From an uncultured Lentisphaeria bacterium (lineage in GTDB: Bacteria; Verrucomicrobiota; Lentisphaeria; Victivallales; Victivallaceae), in NCBI GenBank assembly GCA_949298075.1, contig CASFVA010000036.1:1-64000 (forward strand): a stretch of DNA of 64,000 nucleotides, given 5' to 3'. Both the position numbers and the translations under genes were made by a program. Shown here in pieces: positions 1-7,473 of this stretch (positions are counted from its first letter, which is position 1; every line of letters begins with the position of its first letter). The notes beneath the pieces were generated by a model. That model ran no database searches and had not been told where the DNA came from. It worked only from the letters and a program-made list of their open reading frames with translations.

Positions 1-50
1 GGAAAAAGATACGTTTCCATTGTAAAGTAAAGCTTCGGCAGATCGTTCAT
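1..50 (-). CDS. N-terminus of an unidentified gene cut by the left window edge
   Basis: On the minus strand an ATG at 50-48 follows a GGAGG ribosome binding site (about 54-58) at good spacing and opens a frame that runs off the window after 16 codons, beginning MNDLPKLYFTMETYLF. Nothing more of the product is visible and the function is unknown. It is divergent from the zinc-ribbon gene at 233, so the AT-rich stretch 51-232 is probably a shared promoter region. Confidence 0.5.
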   Translation of the reverse strand, partial: MNDLPKLYFTMETYLF

Positions 51-141
51 TTTTCCTCCAGGTTTGGTATCCCTAAGTTAAAATGAACCTTCTGCCTCTT
101 TTTTCATCCCCAAAAATTAAAAACTTTTGAAATTACCTCAA

Positions 142-160
142 TATAAAAGCCGCTTTTATA
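142..160. promoter_or_regulatory. Perfect 8-bp inverted repeat in a divergent promoter region
   Basis: TATAAAAG (142-149), CCG, CTTTTATA (153-160) form a perfect palindrome about 70 bp upstream of the zinc-ribbon gene and about 90 bp upstream of the partial gene at the left edge. No T-run follows the right arm at once, so an operator is a better reading than a terminator. The binding protein is unknown. Confidence 0.4.
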
Positions 161-180
161 AAAGTCAATTGCGGCTCAGC

Positions 181-209
181 TTGAAAATCGGCCAAACTCG
201 AACTATTGT
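181..209 (+). promoter_or_regulatory. Candidate sigma-70 promoter of the zinc-ribbon gene
   Basis: TTGAAA (181-186) and TATTGT (204-209) are separated by 17 bp and lie 24 bp upstream of the ATG at 233. AAGGA at 218-222 is the probable ribosome binding site. The -35 is good and the -10 fair. Confidence 0.45.
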
Positions 210-232
210 AAATATATAAGGAATCAGAATTC

Positions 233-592
233 ATGAAATGTGCAAAATGCGGATACGATATTGACCCTGCCGCCAGGAGTTGTCCCCACTGTGCCGCCGG
301 CGAGCAGCGTTCGGATGGTTATGCGGACTCCGGGCGCGGACTTTGTCCGGTTTGCGGTTCGAACCGGGTTTTTGCGGTAAGGAAAAATTTTAATCCCGGG
401 TGCGGCTGTCTCGGAGTCCTGCTCTTTGGCTGGATTGGACTGCTGCTCGGTCTGCTGGGCGCCGGCGAGGTTGAAATGGTGTGTGCCGACTGCGGTGCCA
501 AATGGCCGGCCGGCCGTCCTCGGCAGGCCGGACAGGGGTGTTGCTGGATTCTGGTGCTGATTATGGTGGTTGCGGTTTGCGCTTTGATCTGA
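233..592 (+). CDS. Small zinc-ribbon membrane protein
   Basis: This 119-residue protein starts with a clear zinc ribbon (C3-x2-C6, C17-x2-C20). A second cysteine set, C38-x2-C41 and C84-x2-C87, could form another ribbon. It is interrupted by a CGC motif (57-59) and a hydrophobic segment (about 60-76). The C-terminus (about 104-119) is also hydrophobic and ends almost at the stop codon. The layout resembles small bacterial zinc-ribbon proteins anchored in the inner membrane, whose jobs are mostly unknown. The ATG at 233 follows AAGGA and a plausible promoter. No functional partner is evident: the next gene is convergent and unrelated. The fold is reasonably certain and the function is not. Confidence 0.75.
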   Translation: MKCAKCGYDIDPAARSCPHCAAGEQRSDGYADSGRGLCPVCGSNRVFAVRKNFNPGCGCLGVLLFGWIGLLLGLLGAGEVEMVCADCGAKWPAGRPRQAGQGCCWILVLIMVVAVCALI

Positions 593-811
593 GCCGCTGA
601 CGTTTCGCTGAGCAGAGTCATTCAACCTGAACTGCCTGCGCGCACGGGGCCCAAAGGCCACGTTCATTTCTCCGCAACCTGCGGAAACCGAATTGCCTGC
701 GCTCACTGGGCCAGAAAGGTGTTAAATTTTCCAGGTTCAGGCATAAACTGAACTGATTGCACCCGGGGCCAATGCGCAAATCCCGCGTGGCGGGGGAGAG
801 CTGCAGAGCGG
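593..811. repeat. Three degenerate ~60-bp repeat units between convergent genes
   Basis: The gene-free stretch between the zinc-ribbon gene and the convergent egsA-type gene contains three similar blocks starting near 624, 686 and 745. They share a core of the form AACYGAAYTGCCTGCGC followed by a GGGCC-containing segment. Copies 1 and 2 are closest and copy 3 is the most diverged. No gene, terminator with a T-run or mobile-element feature was seen in it. Confidence 0.4.
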
Positions 812-2098
812 TCAGGAAATCATCCGGTCAAGTGAGTTCATGGCGGTGTTCAGCAAGCCGGTCTCGTACAACAGATCCAATATGGTATAGCGCCGGCGGA
901 TTAATTGCGCCGCCTCAATCCCGTGGCGGAATTGTTCCGGGGTCAGTCCGATGGCGGCTGGTTCGGTCGGGCAGCCCGCAGCTGCCAGCTGCTGTTTAAG
1001 CCGGTCGAATCCGATCACCTGATCGGAAAGACGCGTTCTCAGGTTTTCCCAATGGTTGAATATCAGGTCGCGCCGGTCAGTGATGGCGCTGCCGGTGAGA
1101 AATTTGCTCATGGCCACTTCTTTGGCATTCCCGTAAACGCCCCGGCACAGCAGACGGTCGATTTCGGCTTCGCGCCAGACTTTGTCTGGAGTCGCTTCCG
1201 CGAGACGGCGGGCCCGGGATACCGGGGTGTTGATAACAAATTCCTGCAGCAGCGTGGAAGCCAGAGTGCCGACGCCGACCTTGAAACCGTGGGAAACCGG
1301 TTCTCCTTTGTATTCCAGCCCCTCCATTTCCCAGATGTGACTGAACAGGTGTTCCGCCCCGGACGCCGGACGCGATTCATGATAGAGCTGCATGGCGTAC
1401 CCTGTGGCGGCCAGTCCCATGAAAATGTGTTCGAGATTATTGTGATCAGCCAGCCAGGTTTTCAAATCCTGCTGCACCAACTGCCAGACCGCAGAGTTGA
1501 TCGGCTCCAGTCCAAGCTCGTCCACAATGATCCAGTCGGCTCCGGCCGGCAGCTTCGCGGCAAGATCAGCGTATCCTGATGCGAGCATTTCCGCCGGGGC
1601 CGTTTTCAGAACTGCCAGATCAGCCACCACCGCAAAGGGTGGCGGACACGGCAGAGTTTGCTTGAAGCCGCCGCGGGTGAGCGCGGCGCCGCTGGAGGTG
1701 TAGCCGTCCACTGAACATGCGGTCGGAATACAGCAGTAACGCTTTTGGCGCAGGCCGGAAGCCCGTTTTACCAGATCGTTGACGGTTCCCGAACCGACGG
1801 CCAGTGGCAGGGCGTTGCCGGGCATGGCGGCGGCGAGCTCGTCCGCAAGTTCGCTGGTTGCGTGCAGACGCGGCGCCGCCGGAAAAACGCGGGGGGAAAG
1901 CAAAACAGAGCCGGAGGCGCGCAGAATCTCGGCTACTCTCTGTCCGGCGGCGTCCCAGGTGTTTTCATCGGCAACGATCCAGGGCGTGAGGTCAGGGGAA
2001 AACTCTTCGCGCAAGACCTGTGGCAAATCGTCAAGTGCACCGGAAGACATGACAAAGCAGCAAGTATTCATGCCGCTCGGAATCGCGATTTTTTTCAT
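812..2098 (-). CDS. egsA: sn-glycerol-1-phosphate dehydrogenase (EgsA/AraM family)
   Basis: The predicted 428-residue cytoplasmic protein matches the NAD(P)-dependent glycerol-1-phosphate dehydrogenases, metal-dependent members of the iron-alcohol-dehydrogenase fold that reduce dihydroxyacetone phosphate to sn-glycerol-1-phosphate. Visible family features are the glycine-rich GSGTVND nucleotide-binding turn (around residue 99), the IPTACSVDGYTSSGAAL segment, and a metal-site region beginning SGYADLAAKLPAGADW. The ATG at 2098 is preferred over one 18 codons upstream because AGGTG lies just before it and the family alignment begins there. In archaea this product forms the ether-lipid backbone. 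Bacterial members such as Bacillus AraM supply minor ether or glycerol-1-phosphate compounds. The neighbour on the other strand is waaG. Family confident, physiological role open. Confidence 0.85.
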   Translation of the reverse strand: MKKIAIPSGMNTCCFVMSSGALDDLPQVLREEFSPDLTPWIVADENTWDAAGQRVAEILRASGSVLLSPRVFPAAPRLHATSELADELAAAMPGNALPLAVGSGTVNDLVKRASGLRQKRYCCIPTACSVDGYTSSGAALTRGGFKQTLPCPPPFAVVADLAVLKTAPAEMLASGYADLAAKLPAGADWIIVDELGLEPINSAVWQLVQQDLKTWLADHNNLEHIFMGLAATGYAMQLYHESRPASGAEHLFSHIWEMEGLEYKGEPVSHGFKVGVGTLASTLLQEFVINTPVSRARRLAEATPDKVWREAEIDRLLCRGVYGNAKEVAMSKFLTGSAITDRRDLIFNHWENLRTRLSDQVIGFDRLKQQLAAAGCPTEPAAIGLTPEQFRHGIEAAQLIRRRYTILDLLYETGLLNTAMNSLDRMIS

Positions 2099-2237
2099 TG
2101 TTTGCACCTGTTTCAGCCGGGCGACCGACCTGCCGTCGCCGGACGTTGGCATGTTGTCATCCGCTCAGCCGGATGTCTGACAATGTTAAAATATCTGTTT
2201 TTGAAGATAAGTCCAGCCTTTACCGTTTTTTTTGATG

Positions 2238-2280
2238 AAAAAAAAGCAACTGCGCACGTTCATTGGTCGTTTGCGCAGTT
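2238..2280 (-). terminator. Hairpin plus T8 on the minus strand, upstream of egsA
   Basis: Arms 2248-2256 and 2272-2280 pair perfectly (AACTGCGCA with TGCGCAGTT). On the minus strand they are followed by eight T residues, the pattern of an intrinsic terminator. It sits in the 320-bp gap between egsA (start 2098) and waaG (start 2419). No minus-strand gene lies just upstream of it, so it may attenuate egsA transcription, end an antisense transcript from waaG, or end a small RNA. No other feature was seen in the gap. Confidence 0.6.
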
Positions 2281-2418
2281 TAACTCTTTTATTTTACTTT
2301 TGAACCTAATTAAAATGCGCCGGCCCTTGCGGATCGTCTCACCGGGTTGTATTTTATGAAAGTCGCATCCGACGGAGCGCCGGATGTGCGGAGAGTTCTC
2401 AAGGGGGATCGGCCCGGT

Positions 2419-3570
2419 ATGAAAATTGCTTTTGCCATATTCAGATATTTTCCGTACGGCGGTTTGCAACGGGACATGCTCAGAATCGCCGTTGAATTGC
2501 GTCGGCGTGGCCACGATGTGGTGATTTACTGCGGCGCCTGGGAAGGGCCGGTCGCTCCGGAAGGGGTGCGCAGTGTGGTGCTTCGTCCGCATGGGTGGAG
2601 CAATCATGCCAGGGCATGGGATTTTATCCGATTGCTGCAGGAAGAATTGCGCCGGCAGCCGGCCGATGGACTGGTGGCCTTCAACCGGATGCCGGGTGCG
2701 GATGTTTATTTTGCCGCCGACAACTGTTTCGCCGCGGCGGCGTGGCGTAAAGTCGGGATTTTGAGTCGATGGCTCCCCCGTTACCGGAGTTTCTGCAAGC
2801 TGGAACGGTCGGTTTTCGGGCAAGACGCTTCGACTGTCATCATGTACCTGACTCCGCATCAGCTGCCGGATTTTACCGGAATTTACCACACCCCTCTGGA
2901 ACGCTTGAGATTGCTGCCGCCCGGAATTGCTCCGGATCGCCGCCGTCCCCCAGATGCTGAAGCGCGGCGGGCGGCAAAACGACGGGAGTTGGGGATTGAT
3001 GACGGCGGCGCGCTGTTGCTGGAGGTCGGTTCGGGGTTTTTCACTAAAGGAGTGGATCGGGCTGTCGCGGCGGTGGGGGCTCTGCCCGGGCAGCTGCGAC
3101 GCCGGGTTCGTCTTGCCGTGACCGGACGGGGACGGCAAGACGCCATGCGCCAATTGGCTGAACGGCTTGGCATCGGAGGGCAGGTGAGCTGGCTGGGGGG
3201 GCGCGATGACGTGCCCGATCTGTTGCTGGCGGCGGACTTGCTGATTCATCCGGCCCGCAATGAGGCCACCGGTACGGTTCTGATCGAGGCGCTGGCGGCC
3301 GGACTGCCGGTATTGACCACGGCCAACTGCGGATTTGCCGACTTTGTTGCCGCTTCGGGGGGGGAAGTGGTTCCGGAGCCGTTCCGGCAGGAGCAGCTTG
3401 ACCGGAGCCTGGCTGCGATTCTCGGAACCGAAGGGAGACTGGCGGAGCTGAAACAAGCGGCAACCGCTTATGGCGCCCAGGCGGATTTTTACAGCCGGGC
3501 CGGTGTGGCCGCTGACATCATTGAGCAGGTTATAAAACATGAACAAACTGGTTCTGAATCCGCCCTTTGA
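2419..3570 (+). CDS. waaG: LPS core glucosyltransferase WaaG (GT4)
   Basis: The 383-residue protein is close in layout to E. coli WaaG/RfaG, the UDP-glucose:(heptosyl)LPS alpha-1,3-glucosyltransferase that adds the first outer-core hexose on the cytoplasmic face of the inner membrane. Recognisable blocks are the N-terminal RYFPYGGLQRDMLRIA, the GFNRMPGADVYFAADNCF-type segment (here with AFNRMPG), LLPPGIAPDRR, and the GT4 donor-site region HPARNEATGTVLIEALAAG. The ATG at 2419, after AAGGGGG, fits the family start better than the upstream in-frame ATG at 2347. The gene overlaps waaP by 32 bp, as expected for a translationally coupled LPS core pair. This implies a heptose-containing core in this organism. 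Confidence 0.9.
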   Translation: MKIAFAIFRYFPYGGLQRDMLRIAVELRRRGHDVVIYCGAWEGPVAPEGVRSVVLRPHGWSNHARAWDFIRLLQEELRRQPADGLVAFNRMPGADVYFAADNCFAAAAWRKVGILSRWLPRYRSFCKLERSVFGQDASTVIMYLTPHQLPDFTGIYHTPLERLRLLPPGIAPDRRRPPDAEARRAAKRRELGIDDGGALLLEVGSGFFTKGVDRAVAAVGALPGQLRRRVRLAVTGRGRQDAMRQLAERLGIGGQVSWLGGRDDVPDLLLAADLLIHPARNEATGTVLIEALAAGLPVLTTANCGFADFVAASGGEVVPEPFRQEQLDRSLAAILGTEGRLAELKQAATAYGAQADFYSRAGVAADIIEQVIKHEQTGSESAL

Positions 3571-4342
3571 CCGGCTGTGGCCGCGGGAAAAGGCGTTTGA
3601 CGAGGCGGCGGCTCTGGATGGTGAGGAGTTCCGCCGCGTGAAAAGCCGCCGGACTTTCCGTTTTGAAGTCGCCGGTTTCGGCTATTTCATGAAATATCAT
3701 CACGGCGTCGGCTGGCGGGAGATCATTAAAAACTGGCTGCAATTCAAACTGCCGGTTCTGGGTGCCGGTAATGAATTCCGGGCATTGGCCCGGCTGCATG
3801 AGATCGGAGTGCCCACCATGTCGGCGGCGGCTTTCGGCCAACGGGGGTGGAATCCCGCCGCCCTGGAGTCGTTCCTGATCACCCGGGAGCTGACCGGTGT
3901 GATCAGCCTTGAAGACTTTTGCCGGGATTGGCGGGAGCGTCCTCCATCCTCTGCAGTTCGCCACCGGCTGGTGGCGGCGCTGGCCCGCAGTGTTGGAGCC
4001 ATGCATGCCGCCGGAATAAATCATCGTGATTGTTATCTTTGCCATTTTCTGCTGGAATGCGGTACGGAAATGACCCGGCCCCAACTGCTGGTGATTGATC
4101 TTCACCGGGCACAGTTGCGCCGGCGGCTGCCATTGCGTTATCGGATCAAGGATCTGGCCGGGCTGCGTTTCTCGGCTTTGGACTGCGGTTTGACCCGGCG
4201 GGACGTTCTCCGGTTCAAAGCTGTTTATCTGCGCTTGAATCCCGGAATACGGCGGAGTCCGGGAATTGCGTGGCGGGTGGTCCGGGCTTCAGAGAGGCTA
4301 TACCGCCGGGAATACGGGGCTATTCCGCCGGAAGTGCGGTGA
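3539..4342 (+). CDS. waaP: LPS core heptose(I) kinase WaaP
   Basis: The 267-residue protein matches WaaP/RfaP, the kinase-fold enzyme that phosphorylates heptose I of the inner core. The catalytic loop is clear: MHAAGINHRDCYLCHFLL (about 156-173), followed by the metal-binding VIDLHRAQLRRRLPLR and the KDLAGLRFS segment. The N-terminal WPREKAFDEAAALDGEEFRR and KNWLQFKLPVLGAGNEF blocks also match the family. It overlaps waaG by 32 bp. Together the two genes imply that heptose-phosphate bridges stabilise the outer membrane. Downstream, two minus-strand genes converge on it with no clear terminator. Confidence 0.9.
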   Translation: MNKLVLNPPFDRLWPREKAFDEAAALDGEEFRRVKSRRTFRFEVAGFGYFMKYHHGVGWREIIKNWLQFKLPVLGAGNEFRALARLHEIGVPTMSAAAFGQRGWNPAALESFLITRELTGVISLEDFCRDWRERPPSSAVRHRLVAALARSVGAMHAAGINHRDCYLCHFLLECGTEMTRPQLLVIDLHRAQLRRRLPLRYRIKDLAGLRFSALDCGLTRRDVLRFKAVYLRLNPGIRRSPGIAWRVVRASERLYRREYGAIPPEVR

Positions 4343-4364
4343 GACGGTCCGGCTGACGCCGTTT

Positions 4365-4747
4365 TCAAGGTTTTGACCAGATTCTGGTATTCAGACTCAA
4401 GGTTTCGACAATACCGCTCAGGGCATCCAATTCGTCAATAATCTGATTGACGGTTTTCCCGCGTCGGATAACGGCTGCGGACCAGAGACTGCAGCATCAC
4501 CTGTTTGAGTTCGGTCCGAATTGTTTGAATTTGCTGTAATACATCCGCGATTCCGTCCGGAAGCCGCGCTGCTGCGGACAGAACCGGTAATCCCCAGGCG
4601 ACGGTAATCAACGCCAGTGCAACGAAAACGCAGAGTGCTGAAATCACTGCCGATACGATTTGCTGTCACCGGAAATCCAGCCGCAAACTTTTCCAACCGG
4701 TCCGGGATCACCGGCACTGCATCCGGAAGAGCGGTCGTTTCAGCCAT
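4365..4747 (-). pseudogene. Small membrane protein gene broken by two apparent +1 frameshifts
   Basis: Nine bases after lemA stops, an ATG at 4747 opens a frame starting MAETTALPDAVPVIPDRLEK. Near 4665 the coding character moves to another frame, giving QQIVSAVISALCVFVALALI, a membrane segment, then a helical region ending LQQIQTIRTELKQVMLQSLV. Near 4480 it moves again, in the same direction, to a third frame containing TVNQIIDELDALSGIVETLS that stops at 4365. Joined, the pieces give about 127 residues: soluble N-terminus, one membrane helix, then a coiled-coil-like tail. This could be a decayed member of the lemA operon or two sequencing errors. The intact product is not recognised. Confidence 0.55.
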
Positions 4748-4755
4748 TGCAATGC

Positions 4756-5310
4756 TTAGGATTTGAACAATTCGCCGACATCCGGATTCAGACGCTCATT
4801 CTCCTCCACCCGGAAAAGTTCAAACGGTCGGTAATTCAGCATGGAAGCAACCAGATTGGAGGGAAACACTTCCACTGCTTTGTTGAACTCGGTGGCGGCG
4901 GTGTTGTAAAAACGCCGGGCCGCAGCCAGTTGGGCTTCGATTTCATTTAGCGAGCGTTGAAGCTGTTCCAGGCTGTCCGAGGCCTTGAGTTCGGGATAAT
5001 TTTCCACCTGAACCATCAGGCTGTGCAGCAGAGCACTGCCGGCGGCGTCAATTTCGACCTTGTCCGCGATGGCGGCGGCGGAATTGTATTGCGACCGCAA
5101 CTGCGTAAGGCGGGTCAGCGTGTCGTTTTCATGTTCCAGGTAACGTGCAACGGCGGCGACCAGATTCGGGACGAGATCAAAACGTTTTTTCAGCTGAATG
5201 TCAACTCCGAGCAGGGCATTTTTCACATTGTTCTTTTTCATAATCAGCGAATTGATCAGAAAAATCACGACAATGCCGGCCATTACAATAATCAATGACA
5301 GTATGTGCAT
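4756..5310 (-). CDS. lemA: LemA family membrane protein
   Basis: The 184-residue protein has an N-terminal membrane helix (about 3-22) followed by the helical LemA domain. Family features are the KNNVKNALLGVDIQLKKRFD block with LVPNLVAAV, the YNTAATEFNKAVEVFPSN block and the NYRPFELFRVEENER C-terminus. LemA proteins are widespread and anchored in the cytoplasmic membrane with the helical bundle outside. Their role is unclear, though they often sit beside membrane proteases or DUF3137 proteins. Here the gene lies 50 bp downstream of a CPBP protease and just upstream of the broken gene at 4365-4747, probably as part of the thiL operon. Confidence 0.85.
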   Translation of the reverse strand: MHILSLIIVMAGIVVIFLINSLIMKKNNVKNALLGVDIQLKKRFDLVPNLVAAVARYLEHENDTLTRLTQLRSQYNSAAAIADKVEIDAAGSALLHSLMVQVENYPELKASDSLEQLQRSLNEIEAQLAAARRFYNTAATEFNKAVEVFPSNLVASMLNYRPFELFRVEENERLNPDVGELFKS

Positions 5311-5360
5311 TTTCTTGTCTCCTGTTGAATTACACTAATATATTTAAGATGTCGTCACAC

Positions 5361-6071
5361 TCAGGTTCCGGCGCCGTATAGCGTCGCAATCACCGTGGTC
5401 AAATTGGTGAGTCCGTGCAAGATTATGGCAGCGGCCAGGTTGCGCGTTACCAGGTACGTCAGCTGGAAAACCATTCCCAATACGAACAACCCCGGAAGTC
5501 CGGCCAGAAAACCGTGAACCAGGGAAAACAGCAGCGAAGTCGTGAGCAGCGCGGAAACTGTTCCCAGCGGAAGCAGCAGATCGTAAAGCACCCGCCGGAA
5601 GACAATCTCTTCAAAAAACGGCATTATCACTGCGACGGCGATTGTCAACAGCAAGAGTTCTCCCCAGTCGGCGTCATCAATCAGGGCAACGAGATACTGC
5701 CGCTGATTGTAATCGACCGCGAGTTCGCTGAGCAGTTTCTCCCAGCCGAATGAAACTGCCGCTACCGCCACTTCGGTTCCCAGCAGCAACAGCGGCATTG
5801 CGATCAGAGTTGAACGGGAAACACGCCGGAATCCGAAGCCGGAAAGAATCGCAGGCTGCCCTGAAGCCAGCAGAAACATCGTCATCACCGCAATGGCACC
5901 GCTGTTCAGCGCAAGATGAACCGGCCAGGAGAGCCCCAGTTTTCTGCACAGTGCCGGCAGCAGCAGAACCGCCAGCCCGAAACAGAGCAGGGCGGCTCCT
6001 TTGCTGGCCGGACTTAGTTCGGAGTCCCATGGTTTGGAATCGAGCCGGGGAAAAATATGAAATCCAGTCAT
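5361..6071 (-). CDS. CPBP family intramembrane glutamic endopeptidase
   Basis: The 236-residue protein is rich in membrane helices and carries the CPBP (CAAX protease and bacteriocin-processing) signature: E154, E155 and R159 in FFEEIVFRR, H186 in FSLVHGF, and H219/N223 in ILHGLTN. These residues line the active site of glutamic intramembrane proteases such as Rce1. In bacteria such proteins process or confer immunity to peptides, or have unknown targets. The ATG at 6071 overlaps the tsaE stop as ATGA, which supports this start and translational coupling. The substrate is unknown, and nothing beside it encodes a recognisable peptide. Confidence 0.85.
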   Translation of the reverse strand: MTGFHIFPRLDSKPWDSELSPASKGAALLCFGLAVLLLPALCRKLGLSWPVHLALNSGAIAVMTMFLLASGQPAILSGFGFRRVSRSTLIAMPLLLLGTEVAVAAVSFGWEKLLSELAVDYNQRQYLVALIDDADWGELLLLTIAVAVIMPFFEEIVFRRVLYDLLLPLGTVSALLTTSLLFSLVHGFLAGLPGLFVLGMVFQLTYLVTRNLAAAIILHGLTNLTTVIATLYGAGT

Positions 6072-6499
6072 GATGTGACGGTAATTTCCCGGGTATGCTC
6101 ACCGCGGTGAACGATGTTCACGGTAATGGCCGTTGCCGGCAGCAGGGATTCAATGCGTTCCGGCCATTCGATCAGAACAAAACTCCCGGGATCGTCCAAA
6201 TATTCATCGACTCCGAACGCCAGCGCCGCCTCCGCGCCATTGATCCGGTAGAGGTCGAGATGACACAGCCGTCCGCCGTTCGGCAGCGGATATTCCTGCG
6301 CAATTGTGTACGTGGGACTTGACACCGGTTCCACAATGCCTAGGCCCCTGGCGAAACCGCGGGCAAACACGGTTTTGCCTGCTCCGAGATCGCCGCGCAA
6401 CAGAACCACGCTGCCCGGCGGCAGACCGGCGGCAATACCGGCGGCCAGATTCTCGGTGTCGTCCTCATTTTCACTGATAATAATGCGTTCAGTGCTCAT
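6068..6499 (-). CDS. tsaE: tRNA threonylcarbamoyladenosine biosynthesis ATPase TsaE
   Basis: The 143-residue ATPase belongs to the TsaB-TsaD-TsaE complex that makes t6A37 in tRNAs reading ANN codons. The P-loop is GDLGAGKT (36-43), followed by the TsaE hallmarks SPTYT (61-65), HLDLYR and EWPERI (111-116). Length is normal for the family. It overlaps thiL by 11 bp upstream and the CPBP gene by 4 bp downstream, so the three are co-translated. A thiL-tsaE pairing is not functionally explained but is compatible with a housekeeping operon. Confidence 0.95.
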   Translation of the reverse strand: MSTERIIISENEDDTENLAAGIAAGLPPGSVVLLRGDLGAGKTVFARGFARGLGIVEPVSSPTYTIAQEYPLPNGGRLCHLDLYRINGAEAALAFGVDEYLDDPGSFVLIEWPERIESLLPATAITVNIVHRGEHTREITVTS

Positions 6500-7361
6500 A
6501 CCCTGATTTTTCCATGATTAAGGGGTTGCCGTTCAGATCAGTCAGAATGCCGCATCCGGTAGTGACGCAGCCGATTTTGGTGATGGGGGCAAGGTCCGCC
6601 GGCCAGTGGGATGCCGGGTTTCCCGGAGCGGTGAACAGCAACTCATAATCTTCGCCATCGCTCCAGGCCGCGGGAGCGACGGCGTCGTCATGCAGAGGAA
6701 TGCTGTTCAGGTCAATCGCAAGGTTGACACCGGACGCGGCGGCCAGGCGCCTGGCATCAAGCAGCAGTCCGTCGCTGATGTCGAGCATGGCTGAGGCACA
6801 GTAGCGCAGTCTGCTCCCTTCTCGCAGACGAGGAGTAAAAGTCAGGTGCCGGCCGCTGCTGAAAGAGTTGCCGATCCGTCCGGTGACGTACAGACCGTCG
6901 CCAGGCCGGGCCCCGTATCGGCGCACAGCCTGCCCGGATGGAGCTTCCCCGATAATGGAGAGAGACGCCGCCATTCCGGTCTCCGGCAGCGCCGCCAGAT
7001 CGCCGCCGATGAGTTCGGTGTCATAGCGGCGGCCGGCGGCAATGACTCCGCGGCAGAACTCAAGCAGCCAGTCGGAAGACCAGCCGTTGGCGGCGATCGT
7101 CAGCAATGCCCAGCGGGGACGCCCACCCATGGCGGCGATATCGCTCAGATTGCGGTTCATCAGTTTGGCTCCGGCCAGTTGCGGGGGAGTGTCGTAAGTA
7201 AAGTGAATTCCGGCGATAAGCTGATCCGCCGCCGCCAGCGTTTCCTGCCCCGGAGTCGGAACGACGGCGGCGCAGTCGTCGCCGGGACCGATGCGCAGTC
7301 CGGCCGAGGAGCTATGCAATTCCGGCAGCAGTTGCCGCAAAAAATCCAATTCATTGATCAT
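6489..7361 (-). CDS. thiL: Thiamine-monophosphate kinase ThiL
   Basis: The 290-residue protein phosphorylates thiamine monophosphate to the active cofactor thiamine diphosphate. Family features are the N-terminal GPGDDCAAV metal/ATP motif, LMNRNLSDIAAMGGRPRWAL, the GGDLA segment and the ISDGLLLDARRLA block. It is slightly shorter than the E. coli enzyme but collinear with it. It is the first gene of the leftward thiL-tsaE-CPBP-lemA operon, driven by the promoter at 7418-7445. No thiamine-pyrophosphate riboswitch is apparent in the short leader. Confidence 0.93.
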   Translation of the reverse strand: MINELDFLRQLLPELHSSSAGLRIGPGDDCAAVVPTPGQETLAAADQLIAGIHFTYDTPPQLAGAKLMNRNLSDIAAMGGRPRWALLTIAANGWSSDWLLEFCRGVIAAGRRYDTELIGGDLAALPETGMAASLSIIGEAPSGQAVRRYGARPGDGLYVTGRIGNSFSSGRHLTFTPRLREGSRLRYCASAMLDISDGLLLDARRLAAASGVNLAIDLNSIPLHDDAVAPAAWSDGEDYELLFTAPGNPASHWPADLAPITKIGCVTTGCGILTDLNGNPLIMEKSGYEH

Positions 7362-7397
7362 GTTATAAAATACCCCCGAAATATCATCATTTCAAGA

Positions 7398-7425
7398 TTG
7401 AAAATCCGGGTGTCCCATCTATATT
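7398..7425 (+). promoter_or_regulatory. Sigma-70 promoter of asnB
   Basis: TTGAAA (7398-7403) and TATATT (7420-7425) are separated by 16 bp, about 48 bp upstream of the asnB GTG start. The -10 shares bases with the thiL-operon -10 on the other strand, so the two promoters could not both be occupied by polymerase at once. Confidence 0.6.
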
Positions 7426-7445
7426 ATTCCAAAATGGCTTGTCAA
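7418..7445 (-). promoter_or_regulatory. Sigma-70 promoter of the thiL operon
   Basis: Read on the minus strand, TTGACA (7445-7440) and TATAGA (7423-7418) are separated by 16 bp and lie about 57 bp upstream of the thiL start. Its -10 overlaps the -10 of the divergent asnB promoter at 7420-7423. Confidence 0.65.
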
Positions 7446-7473
7446 TTTAAAATACGGGAGCGTTTTTCTCATT

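Noticed and set aside
690-722. Resemblance of a repeat unit to cloning-vector sequence
   Set aside because: The match is short and imperfect, and the unit recurs in diverged form nearby, so it is native.
2260-3546. A 428-codon open frame on the minus strand opposite waaG
   Set aside because: It lies wholly antisense to a clear waaG gene, has no family-like motifs and a biased Arg/Gln/Ser/Pro composition typical of a shadow frame.
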